Part shown: piece by piece, positions 1 through 5,673 of the stretch
Numbering within the stretch: the first letter of the stretch is position 1
Layout of the letters: each line of letters starts with the position of its first letter
Origin: Prevotella sp. CAG:1031
GTDB lineage: Bacteria; Bacteroidota; Bacteroidia; Bacteroidales; Muribaculaceae
Assembly: GCA_000431215.1 (NCBI GenBank)
Contig: HF985606.1
Location: 43,439 to 59,442, forward strand
Length of the DNA stretch: 16,004 bases
Reading direction: 5' to 3'
Notes under the pieces: model-generated
The model's database searches: none
The model's input: only the letters and a program-made list of their open reading frames with translations
Told to the model about the DNA's origin: nothing
Program-made: the position numbers and the translations under genes

Positions 1-792
1 CTGAAGAGCACATTCGAGGGCGATATGGCTGGCAGAGCGGCCCATCAGTTTAATGAAATGCCAGTATTTCTTCGACGAGTTACAGTCGCGCTGGATATTG
101 CCGATAAGCTCGCTGTAGACTTTCGTAGCGGTGTCGAAGCCGAAAGAGGTCTCGATTATCTCGTTCTTGAGGTCGCCGTCGATTGTCTTCGGGCAGCCGA
201 GTACCTGAATGTCACTGCCGATCGATTTGTAGTATTCGGCGAGAACTGCGGCATTGGTGTTTGAGTCGTCGCCGCCGATGATTATGAGAGCCTTGATTCC
301 GAGCTCGTTGAGAATCTCAAGACCTTTGTCGAACTGCTCTTTGGTCTCGAGCTTAGTGCGTCCCGAACCAATGATGTCGAAACCGCCGGTATTGCGGTAT
401 TCGTCGATGATGTCGGCCGTCAGCTCAACGTACTTGTGGTCGACGAGACCGGCAGGGCCCATGAGGAAACCGAAAAGGCGGCTTTTGCGGCTGATTTTCT
501 TGATGCCGTCGAAAAGACCGCAGATAACGTTGTGGCCGCCGGGAGCCTGACCGCCGCTGAGGATAACGCCTACAGTCAGGGGCGTGTTGCTTGTCGGAGC
601 AACGGGGTGGGGGTCTTCCTTGAAGCTCAGTTCGGGCAGACCGTATGTGTTCGGAAACAGCTTTTTGATTTCTTCGCAGTCGGCGGCTGACGTTGTCGGT
701 TTGCCTTCAACGGCAACCACAGGCCCCGTAAGCTCTACGGGGAGCTTCGGACGATAAGCCATGCGAATTTTCTGCAAGGCACTCTTTTTCAT
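1..792 (-). CDS. pfp: Diphosphate--fructose-6-phosphate 1-phosphotransferase, beta class, N-terminal half (cut by window edge)
   Basis: PPi-dependent phosphofructokinase, a cytoplasmic glycolytic enzyme that interconverts fructose 6-phosphate + PPi and fructose 1,6-bisphosphate + Pi. The 264 residues visible start at the ATG at 790-792 (MKKSALQKIR) and run open to the left edge; the long PfpB-type family is about 550 residues, so roughly half is missing. Seen: the phosphate loop GGQAPGGHNVI at residues 80-90, GGDDSNTNA at 173-181, PKTIDGDLKN at 201-210 with the catalytic Asp pair, and MGRSASH at 250-256. The Asp of GGDD and the Lys of PKTIDGD are the known markers of PPi rather than ATP use. 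It lies downstream of folC on the same strand but 121 bases away, with its own candidate promoter. Class assignment is firm; the C-terminal half is unseen. Confidence 0.95.
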   Translation of the reverse strand, partial: MKKSALQKIRMAYRPKLPVELTGPVVAVEGKPTTSAADCEEIKKLFPNTYGLPELSFKEDPHPVAPTSNTPLTVGVILSGGQAPGGHNVICGLFDGIKKISRKSRLFGFLMGPAGLVDHKYVELTADIIDEYRNTGGFDIIGSGRTKLETKEQFDKGLEILNELGIKALIIIGGDDSNTNAAVLAEYYKSIGSDIQVLGCPKTIDGDLKNEIIETSFGFDTATKVYSELIGNIQRDCNSSKKYWHFIKLMGRSASHIALECALQ

Positions 793-844
793 TATCTTAT
801 GACTTAGTTTAGTGTAATATTATGAACGTATTGAAAACTATATG

Positions 845-852
845 CAAAGTTC
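845..852 (-). promoter_or_regulatory. Candidate -7 element for the PPi-phosphofructokinase gene
   Basis: On the minus strand the sequence is GAACTTTG, five of six fixed positions of the Bacteroidetes -7 consensus TAnnTTTG. It lies 52 bases upstream of the pfp ATG, which would give a leader of about 45 bases. No TTTG -33 element is found at the usual 19-21 base spacing. The rest of 793-913 is AT-rich and has no convincing ORF or terminator. Confidence 0.35.
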
Positions 853-913
853 GCGATTTTTTGCTAAACTATGCTTAACAATTGTGTAAAAGTTCCTTAA
901 TAGGGCTTGAATT

Positions 914-2200
914 TCAAGATTTTTCGTAGTTTGAGGTTCGGGATGCGAGAAAATCGGCAACTACGAAAGTCGATCCTCCGACGAATATCATATCGTTGGG
1001 GGCGCCATCTTCCCCCGCAGCCGCAAAGGCCGTCTCAACGCTGTCGAATACACGTCCTTTCAGCGGGTCCATTTTCGCTGCGAGTTCTTCAGGGGGCAAT
1101 CCGCGCGATACTGACGGGCGTGTGAAATAGAATTCGGCGTTGCCTATGGCCGAAAGTTCTTTTTTGATAGGTTCGAGATCCTTATCGTTGACAAAGCCGA
1201 GAACAAGGCGTTTGCGGCCGGTCACTGACTTGTCGATCTGACGGGCAAGATATTGCCATCCGCCTGAATTATGGCCGGTATCGGCGACGGTCAGCGGTTT
1301 GGTGTCGACAACCTGCCACCGTCCTGCGAGGCCGCTGTATCCGCAGACATGGGCGAGCCCCTTTTTGACGGAGTTCTCGTCGGCCCAGCCGACGAGCGAC
1401 AGAGCGGCGAGCGTTGTAGCCATGTTCAGAGGCTGGCAGTCGCCGGTCAGGTCGCAGGCTATATTGCCCCATGGAGTTTCGCTGTAGTGGAGTTTATGGC
1501 CGACTCTGCGGACGTCGTCGAACCATGGGATTTCGTCGGCGAAGACTATCTTCGAGCCGCAGGCTTTCGCCCGGTCGGCGAAAACGCGGTGAACCTCGGG
1601 ATCAGGCGCCTCGCCGATTACAACCGGCACGCCCGGCTTGATGATACCGGCCTTCTCAGAGGCGATAGCCGCCAGTGTGTTTCCGAGCAGGGCCGTATGG
1701 TCGAGCGATATGTTCGTTATGACGCTGAGCTCCGGGGTGATTATGTTGGTGGAGTCAAGGCGTCCGCCGAGTCCTACTTCGATTATTGCGATGTCGACCT
1801 TCTCTTTTGCAAAATATTCGAGGGCCATGGCTGTCGTCAGCTCGAAAAACGACGGATGGAGGTCGTTGTCGCGGAATCGCTCTACGAAATCAGCCACAGC
1901 CTCGGGTGTGATCATCTCGCCATTGACACGGATTCGCTCTCTGAAATCGAGCAGATGGGGCGAAGTGTATAGCCCGGTGCGCAGTCCGGCGGCACGCGCC
2001 ACTGCTGCCAGAGACGATGCTACCGATCCTTTGCCGTTGGTTCCGGCCACATGGATCGTCGGATATCGCCGGTGGGGATTGCCCGTCATGTCGTCGAGCG
2101 CACGGGCGGTGTCGAGTCCGGGCTTGTATGCGCCCGGGCCCATTATCTGGTATTGGGGAAGTTGATTGAACAGATAGTCGGTTGCTTCTTGGTAAGTCAT
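914..2200 (-). CDS. folC: Bifunctional folylpolyglutamate synthase / dihydrofolate synthase
   Basis: Mur-ligase-type enzyme that adds L-glutamate to dihydropteroate (making dihydrofolate) and extends folate polyglutamate tails, using ATP in the cytoplasm. The 428-residue protein has the usual FolC length. Seen: HVAGTNGKGSV P-loop at about 50-60, the TSPHL motif at 79-83, EVGLGGRLDSTN at 141-152, SLDHTALLGNT at 165-175, the AxEKAGIIK region with the probable carbamylated Lys183, and DTGHN in the C-terminal domain. The frame is open far upstream of 2200, but family homology begins at MTYQEATDYL; the upstream part overlaps the CHR gene in another frame. The start is only 5 bases past the stop of the upstream CHR gene, so the two are probably cotranscribed. 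That linkage has no obvious metabolic logic. Confidence 0.95.
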   Translation of the reverse strand: MTYQEATDYLFNQLPQYQIMGPGAYKPGLDTARALDDMTGNPHRRYPTIHVAGTNGKGSVASSLAAVARAAGLRTGLYTSPHLLDFRERIRVNGEMITPEAVADFVERFRDNDLHPSFFELTTAMALEYFAKEKVDIAIIEVGLGGRLDSTNIITPELSVITNISLDHTALLGNTLAAIASEKAGIIKPGVPVVIGEAPDPEVHRVFADRAKACGSKIVFADEIPWFDDVRRVGHKLHYSETPWGNIACDLTGDCQPLNMATTLAALSLVGWADENSVKKGLAHVCGYSGLAGRWQVVDTKPLTVADTGHNSGGWQYLARQIDKSVTGRKRLVLGFVNDKDLEPIKKELSAIGNAEFYFTRPSVSRGLPPEELAAKMDPLKGRVFDSVETAFAAAGEDGAPNDMIFVGGSTFVVADFLASRTSNYEKS

Positions 2201-2205
2201 GACAA

Positions 2206-2778
2206 TCAGTAGATTAAAAAGCCGGTGAAGCCGGCAAGACAGATAACGAGTATCGGATGTATCTTCATGCGGTAGACGAGCAGAAAAGCGCAGAGGCAGA
2301 TGATTATTCCTGTAGCCACGCTGTATGTGTCGCTGCCGAAATTGTTGCTGTTCATGAGCAGCAGAGCGGCCGAAGCTATGAGGCCTACGGTCACTGGGCG
2401 CAGCCCGGCGAATATACCTTTGATGATGTCGCTGTCGCGGTGGCGCCGTATGTAGTGGCTCGTGTAGAGAACGAGCAGAAACGACGGCACAACCACAGTC
2501 AGAGTGCAGATGACAGATCCGAGTATGCCCCAGAAAGGGGAAGACAGCTCGGGAGAAGAGACTCCGGGTGCCACGTAGCCTATATATGTTGCCGAGTTGA
2601 TGCCGATCGGGCCCGGGGTCATCTGAGAGATGGCGACAATGTCGGTGAACATCTGCTCGGTGATCCATCCCGGGCCGACGATGGCCCGCTCGATCAGCGC
2701 CAGCATCGCATAACCGCCGCCGAAGCCGAACAGCCCGATTTTCAGGTAGCTGTAGATGAGTTTAAGATAAATGCTCAT
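2206..2778 (-). CDS. Short-chain CHR family transporter, second gene of pair (chromate transporter family)
   Basis: Inner-membrane protein of the CHR (Chromate_transp) family; some members export chromate by proton exchange, but the substrate in Bacteroidales is not established. About 190 residues, so one CHR domain rather than the fused two-domain ChrA. Seen: FLKIGLFGFGGGYAML near the N-terminus, the conserved SQMTPGPIGINSATYIGY segment, and several hydrophobic helices after residue 70. I start at the ATG at 2776-2778 (MSIYLKL); an in-frame GTG three codons earlier (2785-2787) is possible. The start lies inside the end of the upstream CHR gene (17-base overlap), implying translational coupling and a heterodimer of two halves. 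A folC start follows 5 bases after its stop. Confidence 0.9.
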   Translation of the reverse strand: MSIYLKLIYSYLKIGLFGFGGGYAMLALIERAIVGPGWITEQMFTDIVAISQMTPGPIGINSATYIGYVAPGVSSPELSSPFWGILGSVICTLTVVVPSFLLVLYTSHYIRRHRDSDIIKGIFAGLRPVTVGLIASAALLLMNSNNFGSDTYSVATGIIICLCAFLLVYRMKIHPILVICLAGFTGFLIY

Positions 2779-3370
2779 TGTCGTCACGCAATTGTTGCTT
2801 TTCTATTGAATGAAGCCGTTTCAGATGGTTGCGGAACCAGAGGTATCCGCCAGCGCCTCCGAGAATTATATAGAGCACGGGGTTGCTGACAACGGGTAGT
2901 CTCGACCATATCAGAAGAGCCACGGCAACCGGGATGGCGACGGTCTTCCAATTGATTCCGGCCGTTTTTGCGCCGGTCAGAACCGGGGCTATTATGAGCG
3001 CGACAACGGCAGGGCGTATCCCGCGGAATATGGCGTTGAGCGTTTCGTTGTTCTTTATCAGATCGGGCGTCAGAAAGATTGCAATGGCAAGAATTATCAT
3101 AAAAGATGGCAGAATCGTTCCCAATGCTGCGAGGACGGCTCCGCGCATACCGCGGAGTTTGTCGCCCACACTTGCCGAGATATTGACGGCGAGAATTCCC
3201 GGCAAAGATTGCGCCACTGCCAGAAGATCGAGAAATTCTTCGCGTTCGAGCCAGTTCCGGCGGTCGACAATTTCTTTTTCAATAATGCTTATCATGGCCC
3301 ATCCTCCGCCGAAGGTGAAGGCGCCTATCTTGAAAAACGACAGAAATAGCTGCCAGCTGATATTTTTCAT
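2762..3370 (-). CDS. Short-chain CHR family transporter, first gene of pair (chromate transporter family)
   Basis: Single-domain CHR family inner-membrane protein of 202 residues. Seen: FFKIGAFTFGGGWAMI at about residues 11-26 and AVAQSLPGILAVNISASVG at about 50-68, the two family signatures, followed by hydrophobic helices. The frame is open 16 codons further upstream, but MKNISWQLF at 3370 is chosen because it fits the family start and because a perfect -7 promoter element lies only 9 bases before it, which would exclude the longer version. It overlaps the second CHR gene and heads a probable three-gene unit with folC. The C-terminal tail (LRDDNEHLS) is charged and cytoplasmic-looking. Real substrate unknown. 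Confidence 0.9.
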   Translation of the reverse strand: MKNISWQLFLSFFKIGAFTFGGGWAMISIIEKEIVDRRNWLEREEFLDLLAVAQSLPGILAVNISASVGDKLRGMRGAVLAALGTILPSFMIILAIAIFLTPDLIKNNETLNAIFRGIRPAVVALIIAPVLTGAKTAGINWKTVAIPVAVALLIWSRLPVVSNPVLYIILGGAGGYLWFRNHLKRLHSIEKQQLRDDNEHLS

Positions 3371-3379
3371 AACCGGCCG

Positions 3380-3387
3380 CAAAGGTA
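3380..3387 (-). promoter_or_regulatory. Perfect -7 element for the CHR-CHR-folC unit
   Basis: The minus strand reads TACCTTTG, an exact match to TAnnTTTG. It ends 9 bases before the ATG at 3370, so transcription would start within a few bases of the start codon and the mRNA would be leaderless or nearly so. No good TTTG is found at the -33 position. Confidence 0.6.
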
Positions 3388-3484
3388 GCAATTTCCCGCG
3401 ACAATTCCATGCGGGCAAGCAGCTCTGAATCCGAACTAACCGCCTGCCGCAGGTGTTATTTCAACAGCATAAATACTTGTTATT

Positions 3485-4099
3485 ATGAAGAAATTACTAT
3501 TCTCATTGCTCTGTTGCGCAGCGGTGTTGCTGACCGGCTGCAGCCCGTTTACGCTTGTCAACAGCGAGGTGTATAACAACGCCGATCTCGCCAGTTACAA
3601 GACATTCCGAATTGTCGAGCCCGACAGTGTCCGTCGGCTACCGCCCACGATGACAATGGTGGCCTATTACAATATCGCCGCCGCCATTCGCGAACAGATG
3701 GTTATGCGCGGGTTTACCGAGTCGCCGAACTCCGACCTGCTTATCAATATCGGTCTGACTGTTCAGCGTGAGATAGCTACCGAACCGGCGCTTCCTCCCG
3801 GCTATTTCCCCTACAGCGGCCCGTTCTATAACGGTTACGGCCCCTACTGGATGTGGCCCCGCAACTATTACTGGCAGAACTACTATTCAAACGCCCAGGT
3901 CATAACAGGAATCTACAAGGAGGGTGTCCTGTCGATGGATTTCGTGAATATTGCCGAGAAGCTGCCGCTATATTCGGCATCTGTGGCTACGATTATCAAC
4001 AACGGCACCGGCCAGTTCCGTAATCTTGAAGGGATAGCTCAGGCCGTTCAGACCCTTTTCTCCAAATTCCCTGTTCCTCTGCTCCCTAAGTATAAATGA
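3485..4099 (+). CDS. DUF4136-type lipoprotein
   Basis: Probable lipoprotein of 204 residues, function unknown. Seen: a short basic N-terminus, a hydrophobic core and a lipobox LTGC with the lipid-carrying Cys at residue 19, so it should be exported and anchored in a membrane, probably the outer membrane. The body (NADLASYKTFRIVEP at about 32-46, AIREQMVMRGF at about 67-77, then DLLINIGLTVQ) matches my recollection of the DUF4136 family, where a 'DFS.YKTF' start and a short helix before a beta strand are typical. Unusual is an aromatic stretch at residues 107-134 in which 14 of 28 residues are Tyr, Phe or Trp, interrupting the family fold. It is monocistronic: transcribed away from the CHR unit and closed by a strong terminator at 4117-4158. 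No clear -7 element was found in the 114 bases upstream. Confidence 0.85.
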   Translation: MKKLLFSLLCCAAVLLTGCSPFTLVNSEVYNNADLASYKTFRIVEPDSVRRLPPTMTMVAYYNIAAAIREQMVMRGFTESPNSDLLINIGLTVQREIATEPALPPGYFPYSGPFYNGYGPYWMWPRNYYWQNYYSNAQVITGIYKEGVLSMDFVNIAEKLPLYSASVATIINNGTGQFRNLEGIAQAVQTLFSKFPVPLLPKYK

Positions 4100-4116
4100 T
4101 CTGACAGCAAACAATA

Positions 4117-4158
4117 AAGCCGGGACGCACTTTTCGCAATGCGTCCCGGCTTGTTTTT
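4117..4158 (+). terminator. Strong intrinsic terminator after the DUF4136 gene
   Basis: A perfect 13-bp stem (AAGCCGGGACGCA with TGCGTCCCGGCTT, 4117-4129 and 4140-4152) with a 10-base loop is followed by GTTTTT. It begins 17 bases after the lipoprotein stop. The next ORF begins only 18 bases after the T run, so it is probably insulated from this transcript. Confidence 0.9.
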
Positions 4159-4176
4159 CTCTCTGATGAAGTCAGA

Positions 4177-4542
4177 ATGTTAAGTGAAGTTGTAGTGAAA
4201 CCGCAGAGAGTCAAGCACAAGATAGCCGGACGCAAGGGTGCAGGCGGTTTCATCTACATAGAAGTGGAAGGATATAAAGCGGCCGGTCAGGGATTGGCAA
4301 CACCGTTAAAAGTAAAAGGACGGGCATGGCTGAAAGAGCTTGGATTTACTGTTGTGACAGAGAATAAGCCTCTTTTCGAAATGAAATTCAGGATTAATAT
4401 ATACCGTAAGGAAGATGATCAATATATCTTGCAGAACTTAAACCCGAGATGTTTTGATTATGACATATCACAGCTCGACAATGGATTATTCACATATCCA
4501 TTCGGAGCGCCTGTTTATATTGAATATGACAGTGTGGAATAA
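4177..4542 (+). CDS. 121-residue hypothetical protein; probable C-terminal remnant of a carboxypeptidase-regulatory-like surface protein
   Basis: Not a recognised full-length gene. The first residues, MLSEVVVKPQRVK, resemble the linker that follows the CarboxypepD_reg-like beta-sandwich in larger Bacteroidetes envelope proteins. The remainder (WLKELGFTVV, then KFRINIYRKED, ISQLDNGLFTYP and PVYIEYDS) resembles the beta-rich domain those proteins carry afterwards; this is from memory of the family. There is no signal peptide, no N-terminal domain, no promoter and no ribosome binding site, and a strong terminator lies directly upstream, so it is probably a decaying fragment rather than an active gene. 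Its codons look richer in A and T than those of neighbouring genes (for example AAA, TTA, GGA, ATA), which may reflect foreign origin or relaxed selection. The frame itself is intact to the TAA at 4540-4542. Confidence 0.55.
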   Translation: MLSEVVVKPQRVKHKIAGRKGAGGFIYIEVEGYKAAGQGLATPLKVKGRAWLKELGFTVVTENKPLFEMKFRINIYRKEDDQYILQNLNPRCFDYDISQLDNGLFTYPFGAPVYIEYDSVE

Positions 4543-4547
4543 AGAAT

Positions 4548-4580
4548 GGCCGCAGACTCACGCGGGAATCAGCGGCCTTT
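4548..4580. terminator. Possible bidirectional terminator between converging genes
   Basis: GGCCGC (4548-4553) pairs with GCGGCC (4572-4577), with partial pairing inside the 18-base interval, followed by TTT on the plus strand and by ATTCTTTATT on the minus strand. It lies between the 121-residue ORF (+) and rubrerythrin (-), 34 bases past the rubrerythrin stop. The stem is short and interrupted, so this is a moderate call. Confidence 0.4.
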
Positions 4581-4613
4581 CGTGTGGGAATTATGTTAAG
4601 CATTGAAACGGAG

Positions 4614-5201
4614 TCATTCGGCGTCGTCGTCGCCGATGGCGATATAATGCTGATAGGGGTGGTCGCATGCCGGGCATACTTTCGGAGGTTCTGTGCCGGT
4701 ATATTCGTAGCCGCAGACGAGGCATTGCCATGTAACGGGTTCGGAGCGTTTCCATAGCGTGCCGTCCTGAATGTGTTTCAGATAACGTTCAAAGCGGTCG
4801 TGGTGTCTCTTCTCGATTGTGGCTACGGCCTCGAAGTGGTCGGCGATGTCGTCGAAGCCTTCGCTGCGGGCAATCCTGGCGGCTTCATTGTAGAAGTCGA
4901 CACCTTCGCGAAGTTCTTCTTCGGCAGCCGTGGCCAGATTTGAAGCTGTGTCACCGATGATTCCGGGATTGGTGGCTACGTCGACCTGCAGGGGCGCACC
5001 GCCCGGAAGGAATTTGAAAAACACCTTGGCATGACGCAGTTCGTTGGCTGCTGTTTCATTAAAAATCCGCTCAACAGGAAAATAATTCTCTTTAGCGGCC
5101 TGAAGCGCATAGAAAGTATAGCGCGTATAAGCTGCCGATTCAGCGAAATAACTCTGAAGAAGTTTCTGCTCGGTTTTGGTTCCGGCTATTGGTTTTGTCA
5201 T
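4614..5201 (-). CDS. rbr: Rubrerythrin
   Basis: Cytoplasmic non-haem iron peroxidase that reduces hydrogen peroxide to water, a main peroxide defence in strict anaerobes. The 195 residues contain both expected parts. The first is a ferritin-like diiron four-helix domain (about 1-145) with ExxH pairs at E54/H57 and E130/H133 and further carboxylates at E21 and in the EEELRE segment. The second is a C-terminal rubredoxin-like domain with C160-x2-C163 and C176-x2-C179 to bind one iron. The frame is open upstream to 5390, but that part lies inside the neighbouring gene; MTKPIAGTKTEQ at 5201 fits the family. It is separated from the Cys-rich gene upstream by 70 bases that hold a candidate promoter and a long dyad, so it probably has its own redox-responsive control (inference). 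Confidence 0.96.
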   Translation of the reverse strand: MTKPIAGTKTEQKLLQSYFAESAAYTRYTFYALQAAKENYFPVERIFNETAANELRHAKVFFKFLPGGAPLQVDVATNPGIIGDTASNLATAAEEELREGVDFYNEAARIARSEGFDDIADHFEAVATIEKRHHDRFERYLKHIQDGTLWKRSEPVTWQCLVCGYEYTGTEPPKVCPACDHPYQHYIAIGDDDAE

Positions 5202-5210
5202 AGTTGTCTG

Positions 5211-5235
5211 GTTTAAGAGGTTCAACCTTTTAAAC
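5211..5235. promoter_or_regulatory. 25-bp dyad symmetry upstream of rubrerythrin
   Basis: GTTTAAGAGGTT - C - AACCTTTTAAAC: two 12-base arms around a single central base, with one mismatch (a G.U pair if read as plus-strand RNA). It ends 9 bases before the rubrerythrin ATG. The one-base centre favours a DNA operator for a dimeric regulator over an RNA hairpin, although the minus transcript could fold by opening the inner pairs. A peroxide-sensing repressor would be a natural ligand, but the sequence does not identify one. Confidence 0.5.
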
Positions 5236-5254
5236 TCTAAACAACCTGTATGGC

Positions 5255-5262
5255 CAAAGGTT
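5255..5262 (-). promoter_or_regulatory. Candidate -7 element for rubrerythrin
   Basis: The minus strand reads AACCTTTG, five of six fixed positions of TAnnTTTG, 53 bases upstream of the rubrerythrin ATG. If used, the 25-bp dyad at 5211-5235 lies in the 5' leader, just downstream of the start point. No -33 TTTG at the usual distance. Confidence 0.35.
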
Positions 5263-5271
5263 CGCTGACGT

Positions 5272-5673
5272 TCAGATGAGTTCGAGCCTGAAGATGACAG
5301 GGCGCGTGCCGTCGGCGCAGCAGACAATCTCGCTGTGGCAATCATGACGGCACACTCCGCAGCCATGAATGCCCTCATAGCCGCGGGCAAGCTCGCCCAG
5401 ACGCGATTGAATTATATTCCATGCTTTAGGGCACATTCCTTTCGGACATTCTCCGGCAACGCTTTCAAATATGTCTCCTTCTTTCATAAGTGAGCATGGC
5501 CCGGTTTCAGGTTCGTCGAGATAACTGCTCTGGAGGTCGCTGAAACATTGGCGGCGCATGACGGTCACCCGTGCCGGAGGCAATGGCCGTTCTCCGGCGT
5601 CGGCCCTCAGGCTGAACATTCCCGCAAGTCCGGCCAGTGAGGCTGCTTTTAAGAAATTCCGCCGGTTAATCAT
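5272..5673 (-). CDS. Tat-exported cysteine-rich protein, TIGR04076 family
   Basis: A 133-residue protein of unknown function. Seen: a twin-arginine signal RRNFLKAASLAGLAGMF at residues 4-20 with a likely cleavage site after ADA (24-26), so it should cross the inner membrane folded. The mature part matches the TIGR04076 pattern as I know it: GPCSLMKEGDIF at 58-69, CPKAW at 81-85, and a terminal VCCADGTRPVIFRLE. It carries nine cysteines (43, 60, 76, 81, 105, 108, 112, 118, 119), including HGCGVCRHDCH at 103-113, which is not in the family core I recall. Tat export plus the cysteine arrangement suggests a metal or iron-sulfur site loaded in the cytoplasm (inference). Its start overlaps the end of cinA by 8 bases, so it is probably translated by coupling from the tsaD-cinA message. 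Confidence 0.8.
   Translation of the reverse strand: MINRRNFLKAASLAGLAGMFSLRADAGERPLPPARVTVMRRQCFSDLQSSYLDEPETGPCSLMKEGDIFESVAGECPKGMCPKAWNIIQSRLGELARGYEGIHGCGVCRHDCHSEIVCCADGTRPVIFRLELI

Noticed and set aside
906..918. 13-base palindrome CTTGAATTTCAAG over the folC stop codon
   Set aside because: Six-base arms, no T run and AT-rich; not a terminator and easily due to chance.
1271..1972. 233-residue plus-strand ORF
   Set aside because: Lies antisense inside folC, whose motifs are clear; a shadow of a GC-rich coding frame.
2201..2668. Upstream in-frame extension of folC (156 codons)
   Set aside because: It overlaps the second CHR gene in another frame, is full of Arg/His/Ser and has no similarity to FolC; the family start is at 2200.
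2257..2889. 210-residue plus-strand ORF
   Set aside because: Antisense to the two CHR genes and rich in charged residues; a shadow frame.
3443..3453. CCTG-CCG-CAGG inverted repeat upstream of the DUF4136 gene
   Set aside because: Arms of four bases only; no positional link to a promoter element that I can identify.
5202..5390. N-terminal extension of rubrerythrin (63 codons)
   Set aside because: It crosses the dyad and the end of the Cys-rich gene and has low-complexity Ala/Ser sequence; rubrerythrin homology starts at 5201.
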